This document shows, piece after piece, positions 1 through 5,459 of a stretch of DNA of 5,459 nucleotides. Position numbers and translations under genes: made by a program. The stretch comes from Parvularculaceae bacterium UBA4496 (GTDB lineage Bacteria; Pseudomonadota; Alphaproteobacteria; Caulobacterales; Parvularculaceae), in NCBI GenBank assembly GCA_002388885.1, contig DGNI01000127.1:25484-30942 (forward strand), in the 5' to 3' direction. The notes under the pieces were generated by a model. The model did no database searches and was not told where the DNA came from. It saw only the letters and a program-made list of their open reading frames with translations. The stretch's first letter is position 1, and every line of letters begins with the position of its first letter.

Positions 1-160
1 CAATGCGTCTTCCTATTGCTTCTGACGCTGCGCGTAAGGGGTCTACATCTACATGGGCGTAGCGCTCAGTCGAGCGTGCAGAGCGGTGACCTAACAGCCC
101 GCCGATCAGACGCATATGGGGGCCGGCTTTGGCGTAGGGCAGGCGGATTTCTCGTTCGCC
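1..160 (-). pseudogene. C-terminal remnant of a tyrosine recombinase (phage-type integrase)
   Basis: Read on the minus strand, this segment gives 53 residues ending at the window edge, including MRLIGGLLGHRS, then STERYAHVDVDPLRAASEAI. This is the end of a tyrosine recombinase: the LLGH histidine (86-88) matches the catalytic H/W position and the Tyr in ERYAH (59-61) is the DNA-cleaving nucleophile, followed by the usual DPLR..A.E.I tail. Going upstream the frame hits TAA at 161-163, and the HxxR box expected about 25 residues before LGH is not in frame. A full integrase would need several hundred more codons toward higher coordinates, but only about 275 bases separate this from the Tad operon. 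It is therefore a truncated, probably frameshifted relic. The true C-terminus lies outside the window. Assignment to the family is firm; inactivity is inferred from the missing part. Confidence 0.8.
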
Positions 161-435
161 TTACGGAGATTGCTCGCCGGGTTTCCGAAATGGGGGAGCG
201 ATACCCTGTGTCGAAAAAGGGTTCAGAAAACGCGCCCGTCCATGCCTTAATCAAGAATGCATTGCGCCTTATGAAAAACATCAGCACACGGATTTCAGAA
301 TATGGAACGTATTTCGCTTTTGTTGATAAAGGGCCTGCGCCGCCAAGCTAAAATTATTCATCCGCTTACCGACAATATAAATAAATCTTTAGCAGACCGC
401 ATGCATTCTGTAAATCAAAGCGGCGGGAGCGTTTC
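161..435. other. Intergenic region without a convincing gene, AT-rich toward tadE
   Basis: Open frames on both strands here lack ribosome binding sites and resemble no protein I know. The first half has the base composition of coding DNA and may hold further decayed integrase sequence. From about 349 to 390 the sequence becomes roughly three quarters A+T, which fits a promoter region for the rightward Tad genes. Confidence 0.5.
354..381 (+). promoter_or_regulatory. Candidate promoter for the tadE-tadG operon
   Basis: A TATAAA hexamer at 376-381 lies 16 bases after TTATTC (354-359), inside the AT-rich stretch, with about 50 bases left as leader before the tadE start. The -10 match is fair and the -35 match is poor. 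It is the best candidate in the region, but the call rests on a weak pattern. Confidence 0.22.
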
Positions 436-906
436 ATGGCATGTTATCGAGCGGAGGCGTTTAAGCGGCGGCGAAATCGTTGTGCATGCCGCTTCAGCCG
501 GGATCGTTCCGGAACGGCTGCGATCGAATTTGCAATCGTCGCACCGGTTTTTCTGCTGATGATTCTCGGCATGTTGGGGTTCGGAATTTATCTCGGCGCC
601 GCGCACAGCGTTCGCCAGCTTGCATCCGATGTCGCCCGCGCGACAATACCTGGCGCCTCGGAAGAGGAACGTCAGGTAATTGCTTCGAATTTTATCGTGC
701 TCAATGTCGGCAATTACGCGTTTATTGAAATAGAGGATCTGGAAATCTCGGTTCGAGACAGTGAGACCGCGGCGAACCAGTTCGTGGTTGAGATTTCCTA
801 TGATGCAAGCGGTTTGCCGATATGGGGTCTTTCGGAATTTGCGCCAATGCCGAGCAAAACGATTACGGCGTCTGCAACAATCGTCAACGGGGGATATGTG
901 CAATGA
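436..906 (+). CDS. TadE-like pseudopilin (TadE/TadG family)
   Basis: This encodes 156 residues of a TadE-type minor pseudopilin for Tad/Flp pilus assembly, expected to sit in the inner membrane. A short, very basic N-terminus (residues 1-25) precedes DRSGTAAIEFAIVAPVFLL. The G26|T27 junction with Glu at +5 (E31) is the prepilin peptidase motif of TadE/TadF proteins. A single hydrophobic helix follows (about 29-52), then the conserved QLASDVARA segment near 60-70, and a periplasmic domain rich in beta strands. The ATG at 436 has GGGAG at 425-429, six bases upstream, which supports this start. The stop overlaps the next start in an ATGA, so the two genes are co-translated. No pilin, peptidase (TadV/CpaA) or ATPase gene is in the window. 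TadE versus TadF cannot be separated with certainty; the family call is strong. Confidence 0.85.
   Translation: MACYRAEAFKRRRNRCACRFSRDRSGTAAIEFAIVAPVFLLMILGMLGFGIYLGAAHSVRQLASDVARATIPGASEEERQVIASNFIVLNVGNYAFIEIEDLEISVRDSETAANQFVVEISYDASGLPIWGLSEFAPMPSKTITASATIVNGGYVQ
505..516. repeat. 12-base perfect palindrome inside tadE
   Basis: CGTTCCGGAACG reads the same on both strands and encodes the Arg-Ser-Gly of the peptidase motif. An analogous, longer palindrome lies at the same motif in tadG. Confidence 0.4.
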
Positions 907-2618
907 TCCGGTTTATGAACGGCGCGTTCCACATCATGCGCGACCGCTCCGGAGCGGTGGCTCTGATGTTTTCAATATTTTTGCCAGTCGCGCTTTTGTG
1001 CCTCGGTATTGGCGTCGATTTGATGATGCTGTTTACTGAACGGCGCAAGGCGCAAGGCATCGCCGATATTGCGGCGATCATTGCTGCGCAGGCGTCTTCG
1101 AATCCGGAACGCGCCGCGCGCGAAATTCTGTCGATCAATGGTTATGATGTGATCAGTTCCGTGGAGATGGGCCAGCTTGAAGACGAAGAAAAAATCAGGG
1201 CCATAGAAACAAAAACCCAGTTCGAAGTTATTCCGGGCCGATACATGCCGGACCCGGACAAGAATTACAAAACGCGGTTTGTTCCGAATCAGACGCCGTA
1301 CAATGCTGCGCGCGTCAACATGAAAAAACGCGGCGATCTATATTTCGTCGACCATTTTTTTGAAGCGCCCATGGTGATGGTCAGCGCGACCGCAAGTCGC
1401 CGCGCGCTTGCGGCGTTCTCGGCCGGCTCAAGTCTGGCGAAAGTTGACGACGGTTTGCTCAACGAATTGCTGAGCGCGCTGACGGGTACGGAGATTGCGC
1501 TTTCGGCGCTCGACTATAACGGGCTGATGGATGCAGAGATCGAAGTCTTCGGATTTTTGAATGCGCTTGCGTCAGAGATGGATATCGAAGCCGGTCAGTA
1601 CGACGATGTCTTGAAGAGTGATCCGACGCTTTCAGAAGTAGCGAATGCAATGCTGGCGGTCAGCGGAAGCGGACCCGCTGCGCTGGCGCTTTCGAGCCTT
1701 CTCACGTCGTTTCACAAGCTCGGAGGCGAGATCGATCTTGAAAAGGTGATTGATCTTGGGCCGGCAGGCGTCGTTTCACTCGGCGAGCCCGTGGGCGCCG
1801 GCTTTCCTGCTTATGTCAGCGCATTCGATCTGGTGCTGGCAAATGCAGTGGTCGCAGATGGCGAGCGATTGCTTCACCTTGATCTTACGGCTGCGGCGCC
1901 GGGGCTTTTGTCTCTGATCGCGGCCGTTGAGATCGGAGAGCCAATGCAGTCTTCGCCGTGGCTTTCTGTCGGGCAGGGCGGCCAGACGGTCTCGAACGTT
2001 CAGGCGCGCGTTTTTATCGAGGCAACTGTCGGCGGTGACGGATTGCTTTCTGCGGCCACGGTCAAGCTGCCACTTTACATGGAATTGGCGCGGGCAAGCG
2101 GCGAACTTCAAGGTGTTGATTGTCCTGGCGGAAAAGTAGAAAACGTCATCGTTCACCTGGGTGGAACTTCTTCTGTCGCGGATGCCTGGATTGGAGAAGT
2201 AGATGTTTCACCTTCCTTCATGAGCGACAATGTCAAAAAAGCGCAACTTGTCTCCGCTTCAGCCCTTTCGGTATTCGGCAAGGCGCACGCTGGAACCGAA
2301 GCGCCTTATGCGCAGACGCTGGATTTTACGTGGAGCGACATCACCAACAGCGTCATCAAAACAACGCGCACGGAAGGTGCGATTGATCTTTTGATGGAAA
2401 ACCTGGTTGAGGAACTCGACGTGGAAGTTAATGCGCTGGGGCTGAGCCTGACGGACCGCCTCATTACAGGCGATGTTGTCAGTGAGGGGCTCGGTGTGCT
2501 GACGGAGCCGGTGAGCAGCGTCGCGGATCAGATTCTAGCTGCTTTGGGCGTTAGTCTTGGCGAAGGCGATTTCCGGGTGAATGGCGTGAAATGCGACTAC
2601 GCCGTTCTGGTGCAGTAA
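903..2618 (+). CDS. TadG-like Flp pilus-assembly envelope protein
   Basis: This encodes 571 residues. The start is set at 903 because ATGA couples it to the tadE stop and GGGGGA (889-894) lies eight bases upstream; an in-frame ATG at 822 would run 85 bases into tadE. The N-terminus has the TadE/G pattern: MRDRSGAVALMF (12-23), a hydrophobic helix (about 18-44) and a conserved D39. It then reads ERRKAQGIADIAAIIAAQA, matching the family's lqnaaDaAAlaaA signature. Position +5 after the glycine is Met, not Glu, so peptidase processing is not expected. The long remainder is predicted periplasmic and ends in LGVSLGEGDFRVNGVKCDYAVLV, typical of the C-terminal domain of TadG-type proteins. I see no von Willebrand A metal site (DxSxS), which some TadG proteins carry. 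The role is probably anchoring or scaffolding the pilus machine; the exact function is not established from sequence. Confidence 0.8.
   Translation: MIRFMNGAFHIMRDRSGAVALMFSIFLPVALLCLGIGVDLMMLFTERRKAQGIADIAAIIAAQASSNPERAAREILSINGYDVISSVEMGQLEDEEKIRAIETKTQFEVIPGRYMPDPDKNYKTRFVPNQTPYNAARVNMKKRGDLYFVDHFFEAPMVMVSATASRRALAAFSAGSSLAKVDDGLLNELLSALTGTEIALSALDYNGLMDAEIEVFGFLNALASEMDIEAGQYDDVLKSDPTLSEVANAMLAVSGSGPAALALSSLLTSFHKLGGEIDLEKVIDLGPAGVVSLGEPVGAGFPAYVSAFDLVLANAVVADGERLLHLDLTAAAPGLLSLIAAVEIGEPMQSSPWLSVGQGGQTVSNVQARVFIEATVGGDGLLSAATVKLPLYMELARASGELQGVDCPGGKVENVIVHLGGTSSVADAWIGEVDVSPSFMSDNVKKAQLVSASALSVFGKAHAGTEAPYAQTLDFTWSDITNSVIKTTRTEGAIDLLMENLVEELDVEVNALGLSLTDRLITGDVVSEGLGVLTEPVSSVADQILAALGVSLGEGDFRVNGVKCDYAVLVQ
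943..958. repeat. 16-base perfect palindrome inside tadG
   Basis: ACCGCTCCGGAGCGGT is a perfect inverted repeat centred on TCCGGA, at the codons for Asp-Arg-Ser-Gly about 40 bases after the tadG start. As RNA it could form a six-pair stem with a CCGG loop. Codon use around a conserved peptide motif may explain it. Confidence 0.4.
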
Positions 2619-2640
2619 ACGGATCCTGCTATATTGAAGT

Positions 2641-2720
2641 CTGTGGTAATATTTGGAAAAATGATAATACAGAAAATATTCTTTATTTTTTTACAAACAT
2701 AGAATATCTTTACTATGCAT
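2641..2720. other. Extremely AT-rich intergenic tract after tadG
   Basis: Only 17 of these 80 bases are G or C, in sharp contrast to the flanking genes. It contains a run of seven T (2686-2692), a -10-like TAGAAT (2700-2705), and two similar short motifs, AGAAAATATTCTTTA at 2671 and AGAATATCTTTA at 2701. It could hold the promoter of the downstream regulator, a weak transcription end for tadG, or a patch of foreign DNA. Confidence 0.5.
2648..2692 (+). terminator. Possible weak terminator of the tad operon
   Basis: AATATTT (2648-2654) can pair with AAATATT (2674-2680) across a 19-base loop, followed within a few bases by T-rich sequence ending in seven T. The stem has no G-C pairs, so it would be unstable. 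The T run and position just after tadG are the reason to list it. Confidence 0.2.
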
Positions 2721-2735
2721 GATTGGTTTTGAATC

Positions 2736-2867
2736 GTGCAATTACAAGGCCGCTTATTCCCCATTCAGAACGTCTGGGACGAGGCAGCAAGCTTCACAAA
2801 GTTCCACAGTGCCATGTGCGTATTGGGCGCGCGCCTGACGAATATGTGCGTCGGCGCGACGGGATGA
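2736..2867 (+). CDS. Possible small open frame or gene-end remnant (43 aa)
   Basis: From a GTG at 2736, just after an in-frame TGA (2730-2732), this frame runs 43 codons and ends in TGA at 2865-2867. The product contains NVWDEAASFTKFHSAMCV and a second MCV near its end. I do not recognise it. Composition jumps from the AT-rich tract to gene-like GC at about its start, and a perfect hairpin begins one base after its stop, as at the end of many genes. There is no Shine-Dalgarno sequence before the GTG. It may be chance, a real small protein, or the tail of a lost gene. Confidence 0.2.
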   Translation: MQLQGRLFPIQNVWDEAASFTKFHSAMCVLGARLTNMCVGATG

Positions 2868-2868
2868 A

Positions 2869-2889
2869 AGCGCCCTGATTCAGGGCGCT
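2869..2889. promoter_or_regulatory. Perfect dyad just upstream of the IclR gene (operator or terminator hairpin)
   Basis: Two perfect 10-base arms, AGCGCCCTGA and TCAGGGCGCT, flank one T at 2879. As RNA this is a strong, GC-rich stem of about nine pairs with a three-base loop. It ends nine bases before the regulator's AGGGGAG ribosome binding site. No T run follows, which argues against a standard terminator on this strand. IclR proteins often bind short palindromes near their own promoters, so autoregulation is possible but inferred only from position. Confidence 0.5.
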
Positions 2890-2909
2890 CCAAATTTAGG
2901 GGAGCTGTA

Positions 2910-3719
2910 ATGACGGATGACGTTATAAATGTCTCTGCCGGTATTAAATCGGTCAGCAACGCGTTCAGGATTCTGGAAGTCGTGGCGCGAAACCATGGAC
3001 CGATTTCACTAAAGGAAATAGGTCGCCGCGCAGGCGTCTCGGCCAGCAAGGCACACCGCTATCTTCAAAGTCTTTGCGCCTGCGGGCTGTTGAATCAGGC
3101 GCAAAAGTCAGGAAGTTATGATCTTGGCGCCGCCGCCATGCAGTTGGGATTGGCGGCGGTGAACCGCGTCGACGTCATCAATCGTGCTGGCGACGATCTT
3201 CGGTATTTCGCTGACGAGCTTCAGGCTGATTGCTACATCACCGTCTGGAGCAAACTTGGCCCTACAATCGTTCGCTTTGAACGGTGCAAAAACCCCACAG
3301 CATCCATGATAGGGCCCGGCGTGTCCTTGCCGGTGTTTACGTCGGCTGTTGGTCAGGTTTTTCTCGCTTTTGGCGCTGAAGCGCTCGTTGAAAACGTGTT
3401 GCGCGGGGAATCTGCGATCCGTCCGCCAGAAAGCGCGCAAGAAATTGATGAAATACGCCTGAAACTGAGCAATGTACGGAAGGCAGGCTACGCCAGTTCG
3501 GAAAGTTTATTGTTGTCCGGGCGCTATGCCGTAGCCGCACCGATAATCTCAATCGATGACCACGTCGTAGCGGCCGTTTGCGTCGTTTCAACAGATCCCG
3601 GCATTGTCACGCCGAACAGCGTCGTCATCAGCAGGCTACTGGGCTTCTGCAAGAAATACTCAATGCCCAAACGGGGTTACGCCGAAGAGACGCTGGTAGA
3701 GCAGAAAATCGCCGTTTAG
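2910..3719 (+). CDS. IclR-family transcriptional regulator
   Basis: This encodes 269 residues, the usual IclR size. Residues 14-75 form the winged helix-turn-helix: SVSNAFRILEVVARN, then ISLKEIGRRAGVSASKAHRYL with the recognition helix near 43-55, and the wing ending in GSYDLGAAAMQLG. Residues from about 90 to 250 match the IclR effector-binding domain, including the VSLPVFTSAVGQVFLAF and SGRYAVAAPI stretches. The ATG at 2910 has a strong AGGGGAG (2898-2904) five bases upstream. The protein should be a cytoplasmic DNA-binding repressor or activator controlled by a small metabolite. No catabolic operon lies beside it, so its target and ligand cannot be told; the neighbours (Tad genes, gloB) are not typical IclR targets. 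The dyad at 2869-2889 may be its own operator. The family call is firm. Confidence 0.9.
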   Translation: MTDDVINVSAGIKSVSNAFRILEVVARNHGPISLKEIGRRAGVSASKAHRYLQSLCACGLLNQAQKSGSYDLGAAAMQLGLAAVNRVDVINRAGDDLRYFADELQADCYITVWSKLGPTIVRFERCKNPTASMIGPGVSLPVFTSAVGQVFLAFGAEALVENVLRGESAIRPPESAQEIDEIRLKLSNVRKAGYASSESLLLSGRYAVAAPIISIDDHVVAAVCVVSTDPGIVTPNSVVISRLLGFCKKYSMPKRGYAEETLVEQKIAV

Positions 3720-3726
3720 CGGGCGG

Positions 3727-4494
3727 CTAAAACGAATCTTTGAGCGCGCGAGTTTTCGCGAACACCTCGACCGCGCCGGCGCCTTCCATTTTGATAGCTT
3801 TTTGCAAGCGCGTATCGCTGGCGCGCAGGAAAGGATTCGTTGCGAGTTCCTGCGAAAGCGTCGTCGGTACGGTCGGCGTGTTCGTCGCGCGGAGCGCTGC
3901 GACTTCATTCGACCGTTCTTTAAGCGCAGCATTTTCCGGATCGACCGAAAGCGCAAATCTGGCGTTCGCCTGCGTATACTCATGGGCGCAGTAGAGTTTT
4001 GTCTCCGGCGGCAGGGCGGTAATTTTTTGCAGGGAATGCCACATCTGTTCGGGCGTTCCCTCAAACAGCCGCCCGCAGCCAATGGCGAAAATCGTGTCGC
4101 CCACAAAAGCTGCGCCATCATCCGCGAAATAGTAAATGATGTGTCCCAGAGTGTGTCCTGGGGTATCGAAAACCTGCGCATGAGAAGCGCCAAGTTCGAC
4201 GATGTCGTCGTCGCCGACTTCTGTTTCGATGCCGGGTATTTTTTCGGCTTCCGCCCGGGGACCGATAATTGCACATCCCCACTTTTCTTTAAGCGCAAGA
4301 TTGCCGCCAGCGTGATCGGGATGCCAGTGCGTATTGAGAATATGCGTCAGGCGCCAGCCTGCGGCGTCGAGCTGGCGGTTAATTTCAGCGGCGTCCGGCG
4401 TGTCGATGGTTGCGACCGCGCCGGTCGCCGCATCGCGGATCAAAAATCCGTAATTATCGGAAAGGCAGGGAAACTGTCTTATCTCGATGGCCAT
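3727..4494 (-). CDS. gloB: Hydroxyacylglutathione hydrolase (glyoxalase II)
   Basis: This 255-residue cytoplasmic enzyme hydrolyses S-D-lactoylglutathione to D-lactate and glutathione, the second step of methylglyoxal detoxification. It has the metallo-beta-lactamase fold with a two-metal site: NTHWHPDHAGGN gives H56, H58, D60 and H61; DTPGHTLGHI gives H114; VGDTIFAIGCGRLFEGTP gives D133; and YCAHEYTQANARFA gives H171. The GCGRLFEGTPEQMW and AHEYTQAN stretches are glyoxalase II signatures, and the C-terminal helical domain with NPFLRA is present, so the gene looks complete and active. AAAAGG (4507-4502 on the minus strand) lies seven bases before the ATG. It converges on the IclR gene with seven bases between stops and is divergent from the methyltransferase gene over 83 bases, an arrangement I associate with alphaproteobacteria. 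Confidence 0.95.
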   Translation of the reverse strand: MAIEIRQFPCLSDNYGFLIRDAATGAVATIDTPDAAEINRQLDAAGWRLTHILNTHWHPDHAGGNLALKEKWGCAIIGPRAEAEKIPGIETEVGDDDIVELGASHAQVFDTPGHTLGHIIYYFADDGAAFVGDTIFAIGCGRLFEGTPEQMWHSLQKITALPPETKLYCAHEYTQANARFALSVDPENAALKERSNEVAALRATNTPTVPTTLSQELATNPFLRASDTRLQKAIKMEGAGAVEVFAKTRALKDSF

Positions 4495-4577
4495 GAAGCC
4501 GCCTTTTCAAATGCTGCGGGCGCAAGCATAACAAGGGTGGCCTAATTTAGAAAACAGCAAGGCGCGTCACGTTATCC
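4495..4577. promoter_or_regulatory. Divergent intergenic region between gloB and the methyltransferase gene
   Basis: These 83 bases should hold the promoters of both flanking genes. On the plus strand TAATTT (4543-4548) could be a -10 box leaving a leader of about 20-25 bases, but I find no good -35 partner on either strand. The shared region would allow joint control of the two genes; this is inferred from layout only. Confidence 0.4.
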
Positions 4578-5330
4578 ATGCGAACGGATATTCTCGATTT
4601 TCATGAGTTCTATGCATCGCCGCTTGGCGTGACGGCGCGCCTGGCCGTTGTGTCGCGCCTCGCCGAAGTCTGGGGTGACGGCAAAGGGCTTGAGATCGCG
4701 GGGTTCGGTTACGCTGATCCTTACCTTGAGATTTTCTCTGCTGCTTCGCGGCGCTTTACGCTGGCGCCCGGCGGACAGGGCATTATCCGCTGGCCGGCTG
4801 ATGGCGCCAATGCCGCCTGTCTCGCAGCCGAGCAGGAATGGCCGTTGCCAGACGCTTGCCTCGACCGCTTGCTGATCGTGCATGGGCTTGAGGAAGCGCC
4901 TGCGCCGCACCGGCTGATGCGAGAAGTTTGGCGCGTTCTGAAAGACAGCGGGCGGGTCATCATCGTCGCTTCGCACCGGCGGGGTCTGTGGTCCGTGATC
5001 GATACGACGCCATTCGCCGCGGGAAGACCTTATCTCAAACGCCGACTTGACGTGCTGTTGCGGGAGGCGATGTTTCGCCCGCGATATTGGGATACGGCGC
5101 TATTCTTTCCGCCGTTTCGATCAAAACTGCTGCTGAAAGCGGCGCGCACATGGGAGCGGGCCGGAGCAAGGGTCTGGCCGGCGCTCGGCGGTGTTTTGAT
5201 GGTTGAGGCGGAAAAAGACATGCTGGCGCCGGTGGGGCTGGTGCGTCCTGCGGGCGCTCGTGTTCGGCGTCCGACGATAGCCGCGCCCCAGCCGGCGCGC
5301 AGAAACTTGGCGCGAAACAGGTATTCATAA
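4578..5330 (+). CDS. Class I SAM-dependent methyltransferase, uncharacterised alphaproteobacterial type
   Basis: This encodes 250 residues, cytoplasmic, with no signal peptide. The N-terminal block DILDFHEFYASPLGVTAR (4-21) is typical of a family often found next to gloB in alphaproteobacteria. The SAM-binding motif I is degenerate (LEIAGFGYADPYL, 38-50). WPLPDACLDRLLIVHGLE (88-105) corresponds to motif II, and REVWRVLKDSGRVIIV (114-129) to motif III, with DSG where LKPGG is usual. SHRRGLWS...TPFAAGRPY (131-152) is a family-specific block. The substrate is unknown. The start fits the family N-terminus, but the nearest purine-rich site, CAAGG ending at 4562, is 15 bases away, so translation initiation looks weak or leaderless-like. 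hisC follows 70 bases downstream on the same strand, so co-transcription is plausible. Family call is good; function is open. Confidence 0.82.
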   Translation: MRTDILDFHEFYASPLGVTARLAVVSRLAEVWGDGKGLEIAGFGYADPYLEIFSAASRRFTLAPGGQGIIRWPADGANAACLAAEQEWPLPDACLDRLLIVHGLEEAPAPHRLMREVWRVLKDSGRVIIVASHRRGLWSVIDTTPFAAGRPYLKRRLDVLLREAMFRPRYWDTALFFPPFRSKLLLKAARTWERAGARVWPALGGVLMVEAEKDMLAPVGLVRPAGARVRRPTIAAPQPARRNLARNRYS

Positions 5331-5355
5331 CGGGCGGCTGGTTGCGTGTGCGGCT

Positions 5356-5396
5356 TTGAGACCGCTATATCGCGGACGCATTCGTTGAGGTCTCAA
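5356..5396 (+). promoter_or_regulatory. Leader hairpin overlapping the hisC ribosome binding site
   Basis: TTGAGACC (5356-5363) and GGTCTCAA (5389-5396) are perfect 8-base complementary arms separated by 25 bases; a flanking T-G pair would add one more. The right arm shares bases with the GAGG (5387-5390) that serves hisC, so the fold would partly hide the ribosome binding site. No leader peptide or known riboswitch is recognised. Confidence 0.35.
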
Positions 5397-5400
5397 GTTC

Positions 5401-5459
5401 ATGCCGCTTCCAAGCCCGCGCCCCGGGATACTAGATATTACGCCTTACAAGGCCGGTTC
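5401..5459 (+). CDS. hisC: Histidinol-phosphate aminotransferase, N-terminus only
   Basis: Nineteen complete codons are visible before the window ends. The sequence PRPGILDITPYKAG closely matches the N-terminus of HisC proteins (P.PGIL.I.PY..G). HisC is a PLP-dependent enzyme that makes L-histidinol phosphate in histidine synthesis and in some bacteria also transaminates aromatic precursors. The start has GAGG (5387-5390) ten bases upstream. Its position after gloB and the small methyltransferase gene agrees with the alphaproteobacterial arrangement. Catalytic residues lie outside the window, so the identification rests on the N-terminal motif and context. Confidence 0.8.
   Translation, partial: MPLPSPRPGILDITPYKAG

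Noticed and set aside
16..351. Plus-strand 111-codon open frame
   Set aside because: It lies antisense to the recognisable integrase remnant, has no ribosome binding site and resembles no family.
254..409. 9-base inverted repeat AGAATGCAT (254-262) / ATGCATTCT (401-409)
   Set aside because: In an interval of this length a pair like this is expected by chance fairly often, and the 138-base spacing suggests no structure.
302..559. Plus-strand 85-codon open frame starting MERISLLLIKG
   Set aside because: It overlaps tadE by over 120 bases in another frame and has no ribosome binding site.
822..902. Upstream in-frame start for tadG
   Set aside because: It would overlap tadE by 85 bases and precede the family N-terminus; the coupled ATG at 903 has a good ribosome binding site.
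415..903. Minus-strand 162-codon open frame opposite tadE
   Set aside because: It covers almost exactly tadE, whose TadE motif is clear; the antisense translation is rich in Arg and Cys and matches nothing.
2765..3049. Minus-strand 94-codon open frame across the IclR gene start
   Set aside because: It is antisense to the IclR helix-turn-helix region and has no family resemblance.
3802..4545. Plus-strand 247-codon open frame opposite gloB
   Set aside because: It is the complement of a complete gloB with all metal ligands; the translation is Arg/Cys rich with no recognisable domain.

Overview
The window looks like chromosomal DNA of an alphaproteobacterium. The main reason is the right-hand block: a glyoxalase II gene (gloB), a divergent small SAM-methyltransferase gene of a type often found beside gloB, and then the start of hisC. 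Codon choice (GCG, CGC, GGC rich) and the Tad-type proteins also fit. I cannot name a genus.

Left end (1-435): the minus strand carries the last part of a tyrosine recombinase (phage-type integrase). The catalytic His and Tyr regions are clear, but the reading frame breaks at a stop codon about 50 residues upstream. Too little space remains before the next gene for the rest of the protein, so this is a remnant of a mobile element. The following 275 bases hold no convincing gene and become AT-rich just before the next operon.

Tad module (436-2618): two translationally coupled genes encode a TadE-like pseudopilin and a TadG-like envelope protein. No pilin, prepilin peptidase, ATPase or platform gene is in the window, so they either serve a tad locus elsewhere or form an accessory pair.

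Intergenic region (2619-2909): an extremely AT-rich tract (about 79% A+T over 80 bases) is followed by a possible 43-codon open frame and a perfect 21-base dyad just upstream of the next ribosome binding site.

Regulator and right-hand block (2910-5459): a lone IclR-family regulator converges on gloB with only 7 bases between the stop codons. gloB is divergent from the methyltransferase gene. The latter is followed by hisC, cut by the window end, whose leader can fold so that its ribosome binding site is partly paired. gloB serves methylglyoxal detoxification and hisC amino-acid biosynthesis; nothing links them functionally to the Tad genes.

I see no CRISPR array, tRNA, rRNA or recognisable new defence system. 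The most notable points are the integrase scar beside a two-gene Tad module, the odd tadG-iclR intergenic region, and the hisC leader hairpin.
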